Shown here: one piece after another, positions 23,908 through 35,711 of the stretch
Layout of the letters: each line of letters opens with the position of its first letter
Position numbering within the stretch: the stretch's first letter is position 1
Assembly: GCA_026120185.1 (NCBI GenBank)
Contig: JANUWF010002024.1
Span: forward strand, 186,001 to 250,000
From: Voacanga thouarsii
Taxonomy: Eukaryota; Streptophyta; Magnoliopsida; Gentianales; Apocynaceae
Length of the DNA stretch: 64,000 nt
Direction of reading: 5' to 3'
Made by a program: the position numbers and the translations under genes
The notes under the pieces: model-generated
What the model saw: the letters and a program-made list of their open reading frames with translations, nothing else
What the model was told of the DNA's origin: nothing
The model's database searches: none

Positions 23908-25280
23908 AAAAAAAAAAAAAGAGAAGGGGCATCTTCTTAAAGAGAGACTTTGGTTTCCATATATTGAGCTGATCACAAGAGACCGACCAGATGGCCATAG
24001 ATGTCAGTACAAAAAAAAAAAAAAAGAAATCAGCTACTATCCGAAGAGGCGTTAGGTAACAATAGTGGCCGATACGGAATAATCGCTAGCCAATTGGGGT
24101 CTTCCGATTCAGGGGGTGCTGGGCTAGCCGGGGCAGTTCCCATTGGTTGCGGATCCAGAATTAGGAGCTCTGTCCCAGCCATCTCAGCCTCAGGTTCAGT
24201 ACCACCCTCGGGGGGCAGGGCCACCTCATCAGCATTTGTCCTCGGAGCTTCTGGATCGGCTGGCAAAGGGGCAGCTTCTTCAGGTTGGGTACCGGAAGGA
24301 CCGGCCTCGTCAGTAGCCGAGGGGTGTAGAGCTTTGTTCAGCTTGGCTGTGAAGCGATCCTACCCGGACTTCATCTCTTCCAGCAAGGCAGTTGAGTTTG
24401 ATAGTTCAGCTTCAAGCAATTCCTCTTCCGCCTCCAGCATTAGGCGTTCGTCGTTATGCTTAAGAAGGGAGTCTTCAATGGTTTTGACTGTCTCCTGGAA
24501 TCCTTTTTCTGATGCAAGTCGCTGCTCTAGAGTTTTTTTTTCAGCGACAAGCTCTTTCTAGATCTTTGACAATTGATGTTCGAGCCACTCAATTTTGCCA
24601 ATTCCTTCAGCAATGTCGGCTCGCAAAAGTGTAAGATGATCCAAGGATTCCTGGCGATCTCTCTCGGCAAATGCGGTATTCTCTCGATGCAGTTTCAGGA
24701 GTTCTAGATGATGGTGCGCTTTATCCCGACGGCGTTGTGTATCGGATAAGAAGCGACCCATGAAACGCATGTGCCCCAGACACCCAATTGCCAGGTCCCG
24801 GAGCACAGGGGGCATGCCGGGGTCATTTGAATGGACAATCCATAGAAGGGCACGACTTACATTGTCTAGGGTGGCCCGCTCAGTGGGCAAGGAAGCCCCG
24901 ATGAGGCTGTCAAGGAAATCCAGTGCCGAAGCCAATGCCGGCATTGGTAGAGAAGTAGTAGTTGTTCCAGCTTCCTGGCTGGGAAGAGGCACCGTTGTCT
25001 CAACATCTGCGGCCACTGATTGCTTTTCGAGCCTTGGCAGAGCAGGGGGTGAACTTGTTGGAGTCGGCCATTCAGCTGATGAAAGGTTTGCTACTGATGG
25101 GGGAGCCAATGTGCTAGCCGTTGGGGGATGTGCCGTAGTAGCCTCCACCCTGGGGGTATCTGTCGTTGGCGGGACAACTCTCTCAACTGATTTTTCAGCT
25201 AAGGAGTTGAGCAGAATGTTTTCCTCTGAGTCAGAGGAAGTGTCGATGACTACCAGATGGCTTATCCTTTGTTTGCGCCT

Positions 25281-25380
25281 CTGCAAAAAGATAGGGTGGT
25301 GTTGATAATCAGACAAACAATTTTTGAACATCAAGGAAGCCAAAAAAGGGGGAGAAAAGGAAGGATCGATAAAGGCAAAC
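25281..25380 (-). other. Probable spliceosomal intron in the antisense PMD gene
   Basis: On the minus strand the coding sequence ends CCAAG at 25381, followed by GTTTGCC. The intron ends with a pyrimidine tract and TTTTTGCAG at 25281, and coding resumes AGGCGC at 25280. Both junctions are phase 0. Reading through instead hits an in-frame stop and loses the downstream frame, because 100 is not a multiple of three. Length and signals are normal for plants. Confidence 0.6.
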
Positions 25381-25748
25381 CTTGGACACGGGAGGGGTCA
25401 GCGTGTCATGCCTCCTTTTGGATCGACGGAGCAAGGACGGACCCTCGAATTCTTCTTCTTCCTCCTCTGGAATCACGGGAGCAGCAGCAGTGGTTCTCTG
25501 CACTAAGGGAGTTTGTAAGGTTAGCATTTTCACAGGACTAATAAGGTTTTTTACCTATTTCCCTTTCTTAGCCGATGAAGGTGGTTCAGGCAAAGAGGCA
25601 GCCGATCTAGGGAGCCGCAGAAGCCAGATGCCTATGGGGGCAGAAAATAGGGCCCCACTCAGTAGCCTCCACCATAAATCAAAGTTTGGGGAGGTCTCCA
25701 GTACCACCTGGAAGGGTTTAAACTCAAAGGACCTTAGAATGACCTGAG

Positions 25749-27199
25749 TGTTGGGGATATGCCCTAGAGTCAATTTGTACTTATACAATTGTCATTATGT
25801 TTTATATAATAATATGAGGCTTTCCTTTCCATGAATAGTGAGTTTTGTTTTGTTGGTCATCAAGTACGTGACTTGATAGTAAAACCCTACAATGAATACA
25901 ATGACTATTCTAAAGCTGTCCCTGATCGATTATTATTATTGGAATAATAATAAATTAAGATTAGTATGTTTGTGACTTGATGGCTATGTTTTATTGGCCA
26001 TGGATATTTGTGATATCGAGTCAAGACATAAATAAATGTTAGAGAACATTGTATTGGACATGACCCACTGTGAGAGTACTTCATGGAATATGTCATAAGT
26101 ACTTTCTAGCCATAATAATATTGAAAGTCCTTCGACCTAAATTCATCACAGTTTCTTACTTGATAAATTCTATATTTTGACATTGTCTAAAGTTGTCTTT
26201 AATCGAGATAATAAATTAGACTACTTGTTGGATATAAAATAAATCAAGGAGAGGAATATGATTGATTGTGAAGGAATTTGTCCCTCTCAATTATGGGAGA
26301 GATATCCATGGGCCCCTTGATAAGTTAGGCTGTTAAAAAAAATGCATGGCCGTGCTCAAATATATCAATCTAAGATATTGATATCATTTGTTTGAACAGA
26401 TCTACTATGAAATCAAGAAATAATTGATTAAGCTTAATAAGGATGACATGCTCAGTGCCTTATGCTTAATCTGGATATCGTGTGACAAAGGGACTAAATA
26501 TAAAATTATGGTTTGGTTCAAAGAGATCACCGATCTTCATTTAACCTGGATAGTTATAATGTTTTGCTAGAAACCGCTTATAACTTGTGGGCCATTTAAA
26601 TACGATTTAGGCACTGTTGCCGGTGTTAAATGAACCTATAGGGTCACACAATAAGCGAACTTGTTAGGTTATTTTTACGGTGACCAGAGTTCGATGAATC
26701 CGGATGATATCCAGATTATAAGAATCGACTCGGTAAAATAATTAGTTAAATTACCGAGATAATGGCAGAATCTTATCATATCGGTTTTAATTTAATTTGA
26801 ATTTAAATTAGAATATGATAAGATATGATTAGGGTTGGACTCTAAGAGGTTCGAGGGTTTTTAAGAAAACCCTAGCCGTCTTTCGATAGTCCAATTTTTC
26901 GGTTGAGAACATTCGTGCCATTCTCTACCAGAGAAAAAAAAACCTCTCAAACCCTAGGCGCTAGCACTCCCCGGGTATCGAGTGAGTTCGCGGTGTGTAT
27001 CCGTAGAGGACGTTCGCATACTTGCGGCGTACGGTGATTGTTCGGGTCGAACGTACAACGAGCGCAACCGGAATCGAAGGATTTCGATTACGACAACCAG
27101 AGGTAACTCTTAAAGCTTAGATCTTCTTAATCGTTTACTTGGGTCCTCGGGAGGGATTCGTAGATGTTTTCCGCGTTTAGGAGTCCACGAATCCCAACA
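25749..27199 (+). repeat. Copia element 5' LTR
   Basis: 1451 bp; direct repeat of 32646-34102 and inverted relative of the solo LTR at 17422-18944. Roughly ten small differences from the 3' LTR are visible, mostly 1-3-bp indels at CG/GA-rich spots. Confidence 0.96.
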
Positions 27200-27200
27200 G

Positions 27201-27212
27201 TGGTATCAGAGC
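27201..27212 (+). promoter_or_regulatory. Primer-binding site, initiator tRNA-Met type
   Basis: TGGTATCAGAGC follows the 5' LTR after one base. This is the standard plant retrotransposon sequence complementary to the 3' end of initiator tRNA-Met, where minus-strand DNA synthesis starts. Confidence 0.95.
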
Positions 27213-28614
27213 AACTTGCTAAACGATTAGGTTGATTTATCTGTATTAATCGTATTGTTGAATACATGTATAATATGTATATATGAATTTAACGGGTATG
27301 TATCGGCATGTTCGCATGATTATGATTTTAGAATACTTAGCATGCGGTATTGCTGAATTAGGTTTAATGTATGCATCTTAGTCGCTTTGATCGGACAGAT
27401 TAGTTGCGGATTATCCGTAAATTGGTGCTGTTGTAATATGATATGGTATCGTAAGCATGCTATCCGTCGTTCTATATTTGCGAATTGCTTTTATTAATCG
27501 GACATGATAATATGTTATACTGTATAAATATGATTAAAAGATCGCATATTGTACGTAATATGAATTTTCACGGCGATGGTTATTAAGGGGTCCGAACGTT
27601 AATTTGATTAATTTTCGGAAATCGGAAGGCAAAATCTCATTCAATGAGAGTAGGAAAAATCGTTTTTCCTTAGGAGCGCTGCCCCGGAGACCCCGCAGAG
27701 GCGCGCCCCTTGACCCCGCTGAGGCGTTGCCCTTGGAACCCCAACTAAGCTGTTCGTTGTGTGTTATTCGTCAATGTTTTTGATTGTAGTTGTGGATTAT
27801 TTTGAATAGTGCATAGCATGGCCCGTTTTATCCCAATGTGATTGGTGGTTACATTATGGTTGTTTTAAGTTGTAATTTTTTAAATACGGCCTGCGTGTCG
27901 TTTTTCATTGTTGTAAAATTGTACTGCTTTCCTAGAACAGGAATTATTTTAATTTTACTATCCAATGTAAAAGAAGACGGCAGCCGACATTTACAACCAA
28001 GGAGGAGTATGCTCAAGGCATTAGAGAATGCTTAAGGAGTTCATATACCTAGATTGACCACCTTGATCTTCACTTTGCTCGTGATGATCAACATAGGTTA
28101 TGGGCCATGCTATGTCACTTTTATTTATGTCTTGCATGCATATTTGATATGTTTATTTCCTGCTTACTACAATCCAATCAAATTTTTTTAAGAAAAAAAA
28201 AATTTAAGTGTTAAATGCCTTCCAAAATCAAACACTTGTTATTACTTAGATCATCATATGGTCATTCTGCCAAAGTAGGATGCTTTTGATTATACGAGTG
28301 AGATAAGATGGAAAATAGTTTTCCATATGTTTGATATGGTTTGACTTAAGCTGGGCTATCAAAATGGTTTTGGGCCTAGGGCATTTTATGAGATATTTTT
28401 AGCCGGGACATTTGATGTCTATCTCATTTAAAATTAGAATTTTTATTTAATTATAAGATTAAAGCCAAAGCTTACTTATGATTAAAACAAAATATTTTTC
28501 CCCACTACGAAACATCAAAATGTTGAAGTTTCAAAAAGTTTAAATGCTTTTAGTGGGAGTTTTTCGTTAGAGTCTCAAAAATTAATTACTTTGCATATTT
28601 TTGTATGTAGATAA
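27213..28614 (+). other. Untranslated leader of the copia element
   Basis: 1.4 kb between primer-binding site and gag ATG with no convincing ORF. A GC-rich patch at about 27675-27745 (CCCCGGAGACCCCGC-like repeats) stands out from the AT-rich surroundings and could fold. The packaging signal of the RNA is expected in this region. Confidence 0.6.
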
Positions 28615-29460
28615 TGGCAACAAACGAGTTGGAATAATTCATTGCGATACGTAGCTGAGAAAGACAAGCTTAGTGGGACTAACTTTCTTGATTGGGCACG
28701 AAACTTAAGAATTGTTCTTAAGCAAGAAAAAAGGCTCTATGTTCTTGAAAATCCTATTCCCCCTACTCCGGCAAATAACGCCTCAAAAGCTGAAAAAGAT
28801 GCTTATAGTAAGCACAAAGATGACTCCAACGATGTTACTTGCCTCATGCTAGCAACCATGAACTACGAACTTCAAAAACGGTTTGAAGAAGCGGAGGCAT
28901 ATGACATGATTGTGCATCTCAAGGAAATGTTCCAAGAGCAAGCACGACAAGAGAGATTTGAAACTCACAAGGCGTTAAATGCATGTAAGATGGTTTACGG
29001 CACCTCGGTAAGTGCTCATGTCCTTAAAATGAAGGGCTATCTAGATCATCTTGATAAGCTTGGTGCTCCTGTTAATCATGACATGGCCACGGATTTGATC
29101 TTGGGCTCTTTACTGCTGAGTATGACCGGTTTGTCATGAATTTTAACATGCATAATATGGAGAAATCCATTACTTGAATTGCATGGGATGCTAAAACAAG
29201 TCTGAACTGAACATTAAGAAGAATACTCCTAGTGTTCTAATGGTTCAAAAAGGGAAAGGCAAAAAGAACAACCAAAAGGGCAAGGTCATGGCTAGTAAGG
29301 GTAAGGACAAGGCAAAGTCCAAGTTCAAGCCCAAACCTAAGGCCAAAACACCAAAGGAGGGAGCTTGCCACCATTGTGGAGAACAAGGACATTGGTTAAG
29401 AAATTGCAAGCTCTATTTGGAAGCAAAGAAAAAGAAGGGCGGTGAGGCTGCAGCTCAGGT
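28615..29460 (+). pseudogene. Copia gag with CCHC zinc knuckle, frameshifted
   Basis: ATG 28615 is in frame with the long open part to 29139 (175 codons), with KLSGTNFLDWARNLRIVLK near the N-terminus and an RQERFETHKALNACKM block. The frame shifts near 29105 and again before 29240. It continues in a Lys-rich segment and the zinc knuckle CHHCGEQGHWLRNC at 29365-29407 with all four ligands (C, C, H, C) intact. Gag packages the element RNA. The start choice rests on the frame being open from this ATG; a later start would cut conserved sequence. Confidence 0.85.
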
Positions 29461-29689
29461 ATTTATGTTATTGAAATTAATTTATCTACTTCGATTCATG
29501 GGTATTGGATACCGGTTGTGGATCTCACATTTGTGTAAATGTGCGGGGTCTAAAAGGAGTAGAGCCTTGGCAAAAGGCGAGGTGGACCTACGAGTTGCGA
29601 ATGGAGCAAAAGTTGCTTTGCGATGAGTTTGTAGGAACTTTTGAATTAATTTTGCCCGAGTGGGCTTGTTTTAGAAGCTGAACAATTGT

Positions 29690-30800
29690 TTTTATGTTCT
29701 GCTATGAGTAGGAATATTATTTCAGTTTCTTGTTTGGATTTAGAAGGTTTTGAATTTGTTATTAGGAATAACATTTGCTCCATTAATAAAAACGGTATTT
29801 TTTATGGAGATGCTTCATTATCGAATGGGCTTTATATTCTAAATCTTCGTGGATCTTCGAGACATGTCTATCTATAATATAAATACTAAGAGATTGAAAT
29901 CCAATGATTTAAATCAGACTTACTTACGGCATTGTCGTTTGGGCCATATAAATGAGAAACGCATAACAAAGCTTCATAATGATGGGCTTCTAAAATCGTT
30001 TGATTTAGAATCTTACGAGAACATGTGATTCTTGTTTATTAGGCAAAATGACTAAAGCGCCTTTCAAAAGACAAAATGAAAGGGCAAGCTGATTTATTGG
30101 GCCTAATACATGCTGATGTATGTGGACCAATGAATTCACTCGCTAGAGGAGGATTTCGGTACTTCATTACATTTACGAGATGATTTCAGCGAGATATGGC
30201 TACTGTATCGATGAAACACAAATCTGAATCGTTCCGAGAAATTCAAAGAATTTCAAAATGAAGTACAAAATCAACTTGGCAAAAGTATCAAAACACTTCG
30301 ATCGGATCGAGGTGGTGAATACTTAAGCCACGAGTTTGACGAGCATCTTAAAAATTGTGGAATTATTTCCCAATTAACTCCACCGGGAACACCTCAATGG
30401 AATGGTGTATACGAACGGAGAAATCGGACTTTATTAGATATGGTTCGATCAATGATGAGTCAAAGCTGATCTTCCAATCTCCTTTTGGGGTTATGCCACT
30501 GGAGGCTGCTGCATTCATACTAAATCGAGTTCCATCTAAATCGGTTCGAAAACGCCATATGAGATATGGGTGGGAGACAACCTAGTTTGTTATTTACGAA
30601 GATTTGGGGTTGTGAAGTTTATGTAAAGCGTTTATTATCTGATAAACTTGCACCTAAATCTGATAAATGCATATTTGTGGGGTATCCTAAAGAAACTAAA
30701 GGATATCAATTTTATCTCCCAAAAGAAAATAGAGTAATTGTTGCTCGAAATGGATTCTTTCTTGAAAAGGAATTTATTTCCAAAAGAATCGAGTGGGAGT
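29690..30800 (+). pseudogene. Copia pol: protease remnant, GAG-pre-integrase and integrase
   Basis: Protease is hardly recognisable. The zinc-binding pre-integrase block (CRLGHINEKRITKL) lies at about 29934-29975, though the usual Trp before it reads Arg. Integrase pieces follow in changing frames: HADVCGPMNS near 30110, a RSDRGGEYL block near 30298-30325 and NGVYERRNRT near 30402-30430, giving the D, D and E of the catalytic triad. The tail includes KIWGCEVYVKRL at 30600 and a CIFVGYPKETKGYQFY block. Several single-base frame changes separate these blocks. Confidence 0.82.
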
Positions 30801-32631
30801 AAAATACATCTTGATGAGATTCAAGGACCACGAGTTAGTGCTGAACCTCATCAAGATGAGATTCAAGAGCCACAATTAGTGCACGAACCAAATAATGAAT
30901 CTCGATTAGATGGCTCACAAGTCCAAGATGAGCCTACATCTATAGAACAAGGACCTCGAAGATCGATAGGGTTCGTCAACAACTCTGAGAGATATGGATT
31001 TCTCATCATTGACGATCACAATGTGGAGCTTATGGTTAATGATGAGCCCACTTCCTATCAAGAAGCCATTAAGAGTTCGACTCTAGAAAATGGTTAGAGG
31101 CTATGAAGTACGAGATGCAATCCATGTATGATAACCAAGTTTGGACTTTGGTTAACCCACCTAAAGGTTCAAAAACCATTGGGTGTAAGTGGGTTTTCAA
31201 AAGAAAACGAGACATGGAGGAAATGTGCATACTTACAAAGCACATTGGTAGCAAAAGGTTATAGACAAACTCATGGTATAGACTATGATGAAACCTTTTC
31301 ACCGGTTGTAATGCTTAAATCTATCGGAATTCTTCTTGCCATAGCAGCATATTATGACTATGAAATTTGGCAAATGGATGTCAAAACCGCGTTTCTTAAT
31401 GGAAACTTACTCGAAGATGTGTACATGACACAACTCTGAGGGTTTTGATGATCCTTTGAATTCTAATAAAGTGTGCAAGCTTCAAAGATCCATTTATGGA
31501 TTGAAGCAAGCATCTCGAAGTCTGGAATCTTCGTTTTGATGAAGCAATTAAAGAATTTAACTTTATCAAAAATGAAGATGAGCCTTGTGTCTATAAGAAA
31601 ACAAGTGGGAATGCAATAGTCTTTTTGGTACTTTATGTTGATGATATCTTACTCATTGGAAACGACATCCCAACTCTACAAAGTGTAAAGACATGGTTGG
31701 GAAATTGTTTCTCAATGAAAGACTTAGGTGAAGCTGCCTATATTCTAGGTATAAGGATCTATAGAGATAGATCTAGAAAGCTAATTGGCCTAAGTCAAAG
31801 TGCATACATTGACAAGGTGCTGAAAAGGTTCGGTATGCAAGACTCTAAGAGAGGATTCTTGCCAATGTCACATGGCATTAAGCTCGGCAAAACTCAAAGT
31901 CCTTCTACGAAGGATGAAGAAGAGCGCATGAACAAGATACCATACGCTTCCGCTATAGGGTCTATCATGTATGCCATGTTATGTACTCGACCCGATGTAT
32001 CATATGCATTGAGCATGACAAGCGGGTTCCGATCAAATCCTGGAGAGGCACCTTTGGACTGCTTGTCAAGAACATACTAAAGTACTTAAGAAGAACTAAA
32101 GATATGTTCTTAGTTTATGGAGGACAAGAAGGCGAGCTAGTTGTAAATGGTTACAACGATGCTAGTTTTCGATCGACATAGATGATTATAGATCGCAATC
32201 GGGTTTTCTATTTTGTTTGAATGGAGGTGCTTGTAAGCTGGAAAAGTTCAAAGCAAGACACCGTGGCCGATTCTACTACGGAAGGTGAGTATGTAGGCTG
32301 CCTCGAGTTGCGACTAAAGAAACGATTTGGATTAAAAAGTTCATTACGAGAACTAGATGTAGTTCCTAGTATTGTGAACCCGGTGGATCTCTATTGTGAC
32401 AACAATGGAGCCATTGCACAAGCTAAGGAACCAAGATCACATCAGCGATCCAAACATATACTTAGACGTTTTCATCTCATTCGAGAAATTGTTGATAGAG
32501 GAGATGTCAATGTATGCAAGGTGCCAGCTGATGACAATGTTGCGGATCCATCGACAAAGCCTCTCCCATCGTCTAAACATGATAGTCATACCAGAACAAT
32601 GGGATTACGGCTTATGCCAAATTGGTCTTAG
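30801..32631 (+). pseudogene. Copia pol: reverse transcriptase and RNase H
   Basis: The connector is followed by RT with a GCKWVFKRK-type block near 31186 (frame-shifted), DYDETFSPV, WQMDVKTAFLNG near 31370-31405, and the catalytic YVDD at 31634-31645 intact in an ORF from 31625 to 32080. RNase H shows SWKSSKQDTVADSTTEGEYV near 32230-32295, YCDNNGAI near 32393 and the H-rich end before TAG 32631. At least five frame changes lie between blocks although the blocks themselves are well preserved, which is unusual beside nearly identical LTRs. Confidence 0.87.
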
Positions 32632-32645
32632 TGCAAGTGGGAGGC

Positions 32646-34102
32646 TGTTGGGGATATGCCCTAGAGTCAATTTGTACTTATACAATTGTCATTATGTTTT
32701 ATATAATAATATGAGGCTTTCCTTTCCATGAATAGTGAGTTTTGTTTTGTTGGTCATCAAGTACGTGACTTGATAGTAAAACCCTACAATGAATACAATG
32801 ACTATTCTAAAGCTGTCCCTGATCGATTATTATTATTGGAATAATAATAAATTAAGATTAGTATGTTTGTGACTTGATGGCTATGTTTTACTGGCCATGG
32901 ATATTTGTGATATCGAGTCAAGACATAAATAAATGTTAGAGAACATTGTATTGGACATGACCCATTTGTGAGAGTACTTCATGGAATATGTCATAAGTAC
33001 TTTCTAGCCATAATAATATTGAAAGTCCTTCGACCTAAATTCATCATAGTTTCTTACTTGATAAATTCTATATTTTGACATTGTCTAAAGTTGTCTTTAA
33101 CCGAGATAATAAATTAGACTACTTGTTGGATATAAAATAAATCAAGGAGAGGAATATGATTGATTGTGAAGGAATTTGTCCCTCTCAATTATGGGAGAGA
33201 TATCCATGGGCCCCTTGATAAGTTAGGCTTGTTAAAAAAAATGCATGGCCGTGCTCAAATATATCAATCTAAGATATTGATATCATTTGTTTGAACGAGT
33301 CTACTATGAAATCAAGAAATAATTGATTAAGCTTAATAAGGATGACATGCTCAGTGCCTTATGCTTAATCCGGATATCGTGTGACAAAGGGACTAAATAT
33401 AAAATTATGGTTTGGTTCAAAGAGATCACCGATCTTCATTTAACCTGGATAGTTATAATGTTTTGCTAGAAACCGCTTATAACTTGTGGGCCATTTAAAT
33501 ACGATTTAGGCACGTGTTGCCGGTGTTAAATGAACCTATAGGGTCACACAATAAGCGAACTTGTTAGGTTATTTTTACGGTGACCGGGTTCGATGAATAC
33601 GGATGATATCCAGATTATAAGAATACGACTCGGTAAAATAATTAGTTAAATTACCGAGATAATGGCAGAATCTTATCATATCGGTTTTAATTTAATTTGA
33701 ATTTAAATTAGAATATGATAAGATATGATTAGGGTTGGACTCTAAGAGGTTCGAGGGTTTTTAAGAAAACCCTAGCCGTCTTTCGATAGTCCAATTTTTC
33801 GGTTGAGAACATTCGTGCCATTCTCTACCGAGAGGAAAAAAAACCTCTCAAACCCTAGGCGCTAGCACTCCCAGGAGTATCGAGTGAGTTCGCGGTGTGT
33901 ATCCGTAGAGGACGTTCGCATGCTTGCGGCGTACGGTGATTGTTCGGGTCGAACGTACAACGAGCGCAACCGGAATCGAAGGATTTCGATTACGGCAACC
34001 GAGAGGTAACTCTTAAAGCTTAGATCTTCTTAATCGTTTACTTGGGTCCTCGGGAGGGATTCGTAGATGTTTTCCGCGTTTAGGAGTCCACGAATCCCAA
34101 CA
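32646..34102 (+). repeat. Copia element 3' LTR
   Basis: 1457 bp, TGTTGGGG to CCCAACA, directly after the purine tract AAGTGGGAGGC. Nearly identical to 25749-27199. Confidence 0.96.
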
Positions 34103-35694
34103 CTGAGTGCGTTCGATTAAAGTGTGTACGTCTTCAGCTGATAACACCGGTTTTACAGTGAAAGAGGAAACATGCCCTGGATCGGTGGGAATGTCCTGTA
34201 TTATCCCGAATTGGCGGGAGAAACAATGAGGATTATACCGCTCGTAGGAGGTCTTAGCGCTCCGCGCTCCAGGTTTGGCCCCCAAAAGAATTTCCTGAGG
34301 ACACAGAATGCGGGCCTATAAAGTGTCTTGTGTGGCCTCGGGGCTTTCCGATAGGTTTCTCAACCAAAGAGGGTCCTCTTGGCGAGCAGAGTACGGGAAG
34401 AAAATGGCGCTATGAAAGTCTCGACATCGGTAGAGGTACGAGACAATAGTTTCGGCGGAGGCAGAATTGGTGGGACCCGAAGGAGCCGATAGCCAGTCGC
34501 CTGCTCAGAAGAATCTGCTTGGGTGCCTGCAAGTCGGCTAACGCCAAAATTAGGCAAGTATTGATACAGCCAGAGCTGTGCAATCTAAAGTGGGCCCCCT
34601 AGGTTGGTCGGATCCTCCCCGGCGGAAAGAGCAACCATCAGTTGATTGATGGTGCGGTAAACTAAGGTAGGGACCAGAGAGGCAAGATCGCAGCGCCTCC
34701 TGCTCCTTAGGAGAGCCGATACATAGTATCGGTACTCATTACTGATGCCGGCAGAATGAGAACAGATGATATATTTACACAACCACAGCCATAAGAAGGC
34801 CGCTTGTTCTTGATTGGAAGGAGTGTCCTCTACCCCTCGTTGTGCACTGATGAAATTTCCGTATGAAGAAGAGGCCTTGTCTAGACGAGCCTCAACGGCA
34901 GACAAATTTTCCTCGTCATGAAGCTTCGGGATTTCATCGCCCTCACATCGGAAGCTGAGAATGGTGCAAATATCAAGAATGGTGGGAGAAAATATCCCGT
35001 GCGGAAAAATGAAACCGTTGATTGCCGAAGACCAAAAGGGTAGGACAGTGGCAAACAAGTTGCAATTAAACGCCATCTCAAAGTCAGTCATCATGATGGC
35101 GTCCGCAATGCCCCATTGCGCCCAAATAGCGCCAAATTGGGCATAGCAGCGATCTCGCCATTCTCGGTAATTTTTGAGTTTGCGGGGCCAATGGCGGAAA
35201 GAAGAGGGAAGGTTGGCAGTTGTGAAAGTGTCTTGTTGCAGAGGGAATGTGAAATTAGCCGGCAAGATAAATCGCAGGTGTTCAGCGGTAACCTCGGCAG
35301 GCAGGAGACGTGGACCCAAGGCAAACAGCCTAGCATCAGCTTGGACCAGGGAAAGGATACTCTTATTAGTAGAAGTTGCCGTTGTGATGTTGCTTTTACT
35401 AAAGGGAAATTCACAGTTTGCAGGAATTAGGGCAAGAAGATAAAGAGTCGACGAGTTGCTCAGGCAGTAGAGTTCTGAAGGAGATAAAAGTTTTAAGGAG
35501 TAAGAAGTTCCGACCGGGGACCACCAAAATTTATAAGGAAGTTTGAAATTGAGCCGTTCGCGGGTTATAAGGCCAAGGCATCGCAAACCTTCCATAACGT
35601 TCGGGACGCGTCGATTCTGTCAGAAAACGGACGGCTACCATTAATAGTTGTCCAATTCCCATCGTTTCGATAACTTGTGTCCACTGAAACAATG

Positions 35695-35711
35695 GGACTC
35701 GGGGGGGCATG
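35695..35711 (+). promoter_or_regulatory. Tat element polypurine tract
   Basis: A run of seven or more G (GGGGGGGCATG) sits immediately before the 3' LTR start at 35712, where plus-strand DNA priming is expected. The same bases lie 100 bp upstream of the antisense PMD start. Confidence 0.7.

Larger units (their letters stand above)
25749..34102 (+). mobile_element. Complete Ty1/copia LTR retrotransposon, TSD CTGAG
   Basis: It has two LTRs (25749-27199 and 32646-34102, TGTTGGGG...CCCAACA), a primer-binding site complementary to initiator tRNA-Met right after the left LTR, and a purine tract (AAGTGGGAGGC) right before the right LTR. The perfect duplication CTGAG occurs at 25744-25748 and 34103-34107. 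Domain order gag, integrase, RT, RNase H defines copia; the lineage may be TAR/Tork-like but I cannot fix it. LTRs are nearly identical, so the insertion is the youngest datable event here, yet the coding frame is broken in many places. Confidence 0.96.
24030..35595 (-). pseudogene. Antisense gene of the Tat element: plant mobile domain (PMD) plus acidic linker and coiled-coil tail, split by a copia element
   Basis: ATG 35595 opens 336 codons on the strand opposite to gag-pol. Recognisable PMD blocks include FLWLWLCKYIICSHSAGI, GPL at the TAG near 34586 followed by QLWLYQYLP, and YNPHCFSRQFGIIQDIP near 34235. The frame reaches 34108, where the copia element with TSD CTGAG intervenes. Removing it and one TSD restores the same frame at 25748 with PFQVVLETSPNFDLWW. 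Then come an acidic run (EEEEEEFEG), a probable 100-bp intron (25380-25281), a Ser/Thr/Pro linker, and a long heptad-like Glu/Lys/Leu region (about 24720-24370), ending at 24030. Exonic length is about 1030 codons. Breaks: TAG near 34586 and 25555, frameshift near 34265, TAG near 24555, another shift and TAG near 24360. PMD proteins of the MAIN/MAIL1 type act in TE silencing and genome stability. Retrotransposon PMD ORFs are known; the role is unclear. Confidence 0.83.

Noticed and set aside
24001..25305. Plus-strand Ser/Gly/Ala-rich ORFs behind the Tat integrase
   Set aside because: Complement of the antisense PMD gene, whose minus-strand frame has the domains, linker and coiled coil.
25498..25554. 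Possible second intron in the antisense PMD gene
   Set aside because: GT and AG are present, but it would be only 57 bp, a multiple of three, and the frame is open through it apart from one TAG; a simple nonsense mutation explains it.
27201..27212. tRNA-like match, considered as a tRNA gene
   Set aside because: Only 12 bases complementary to a tRNA 3' end, in the primer-binding-site position next to an LTR.
34961..35443. Plus-strand ORFs opposite 34.9-35.4 kb
   Set aside because: Shadows of the antisense PMD frame; no recognisable motif.
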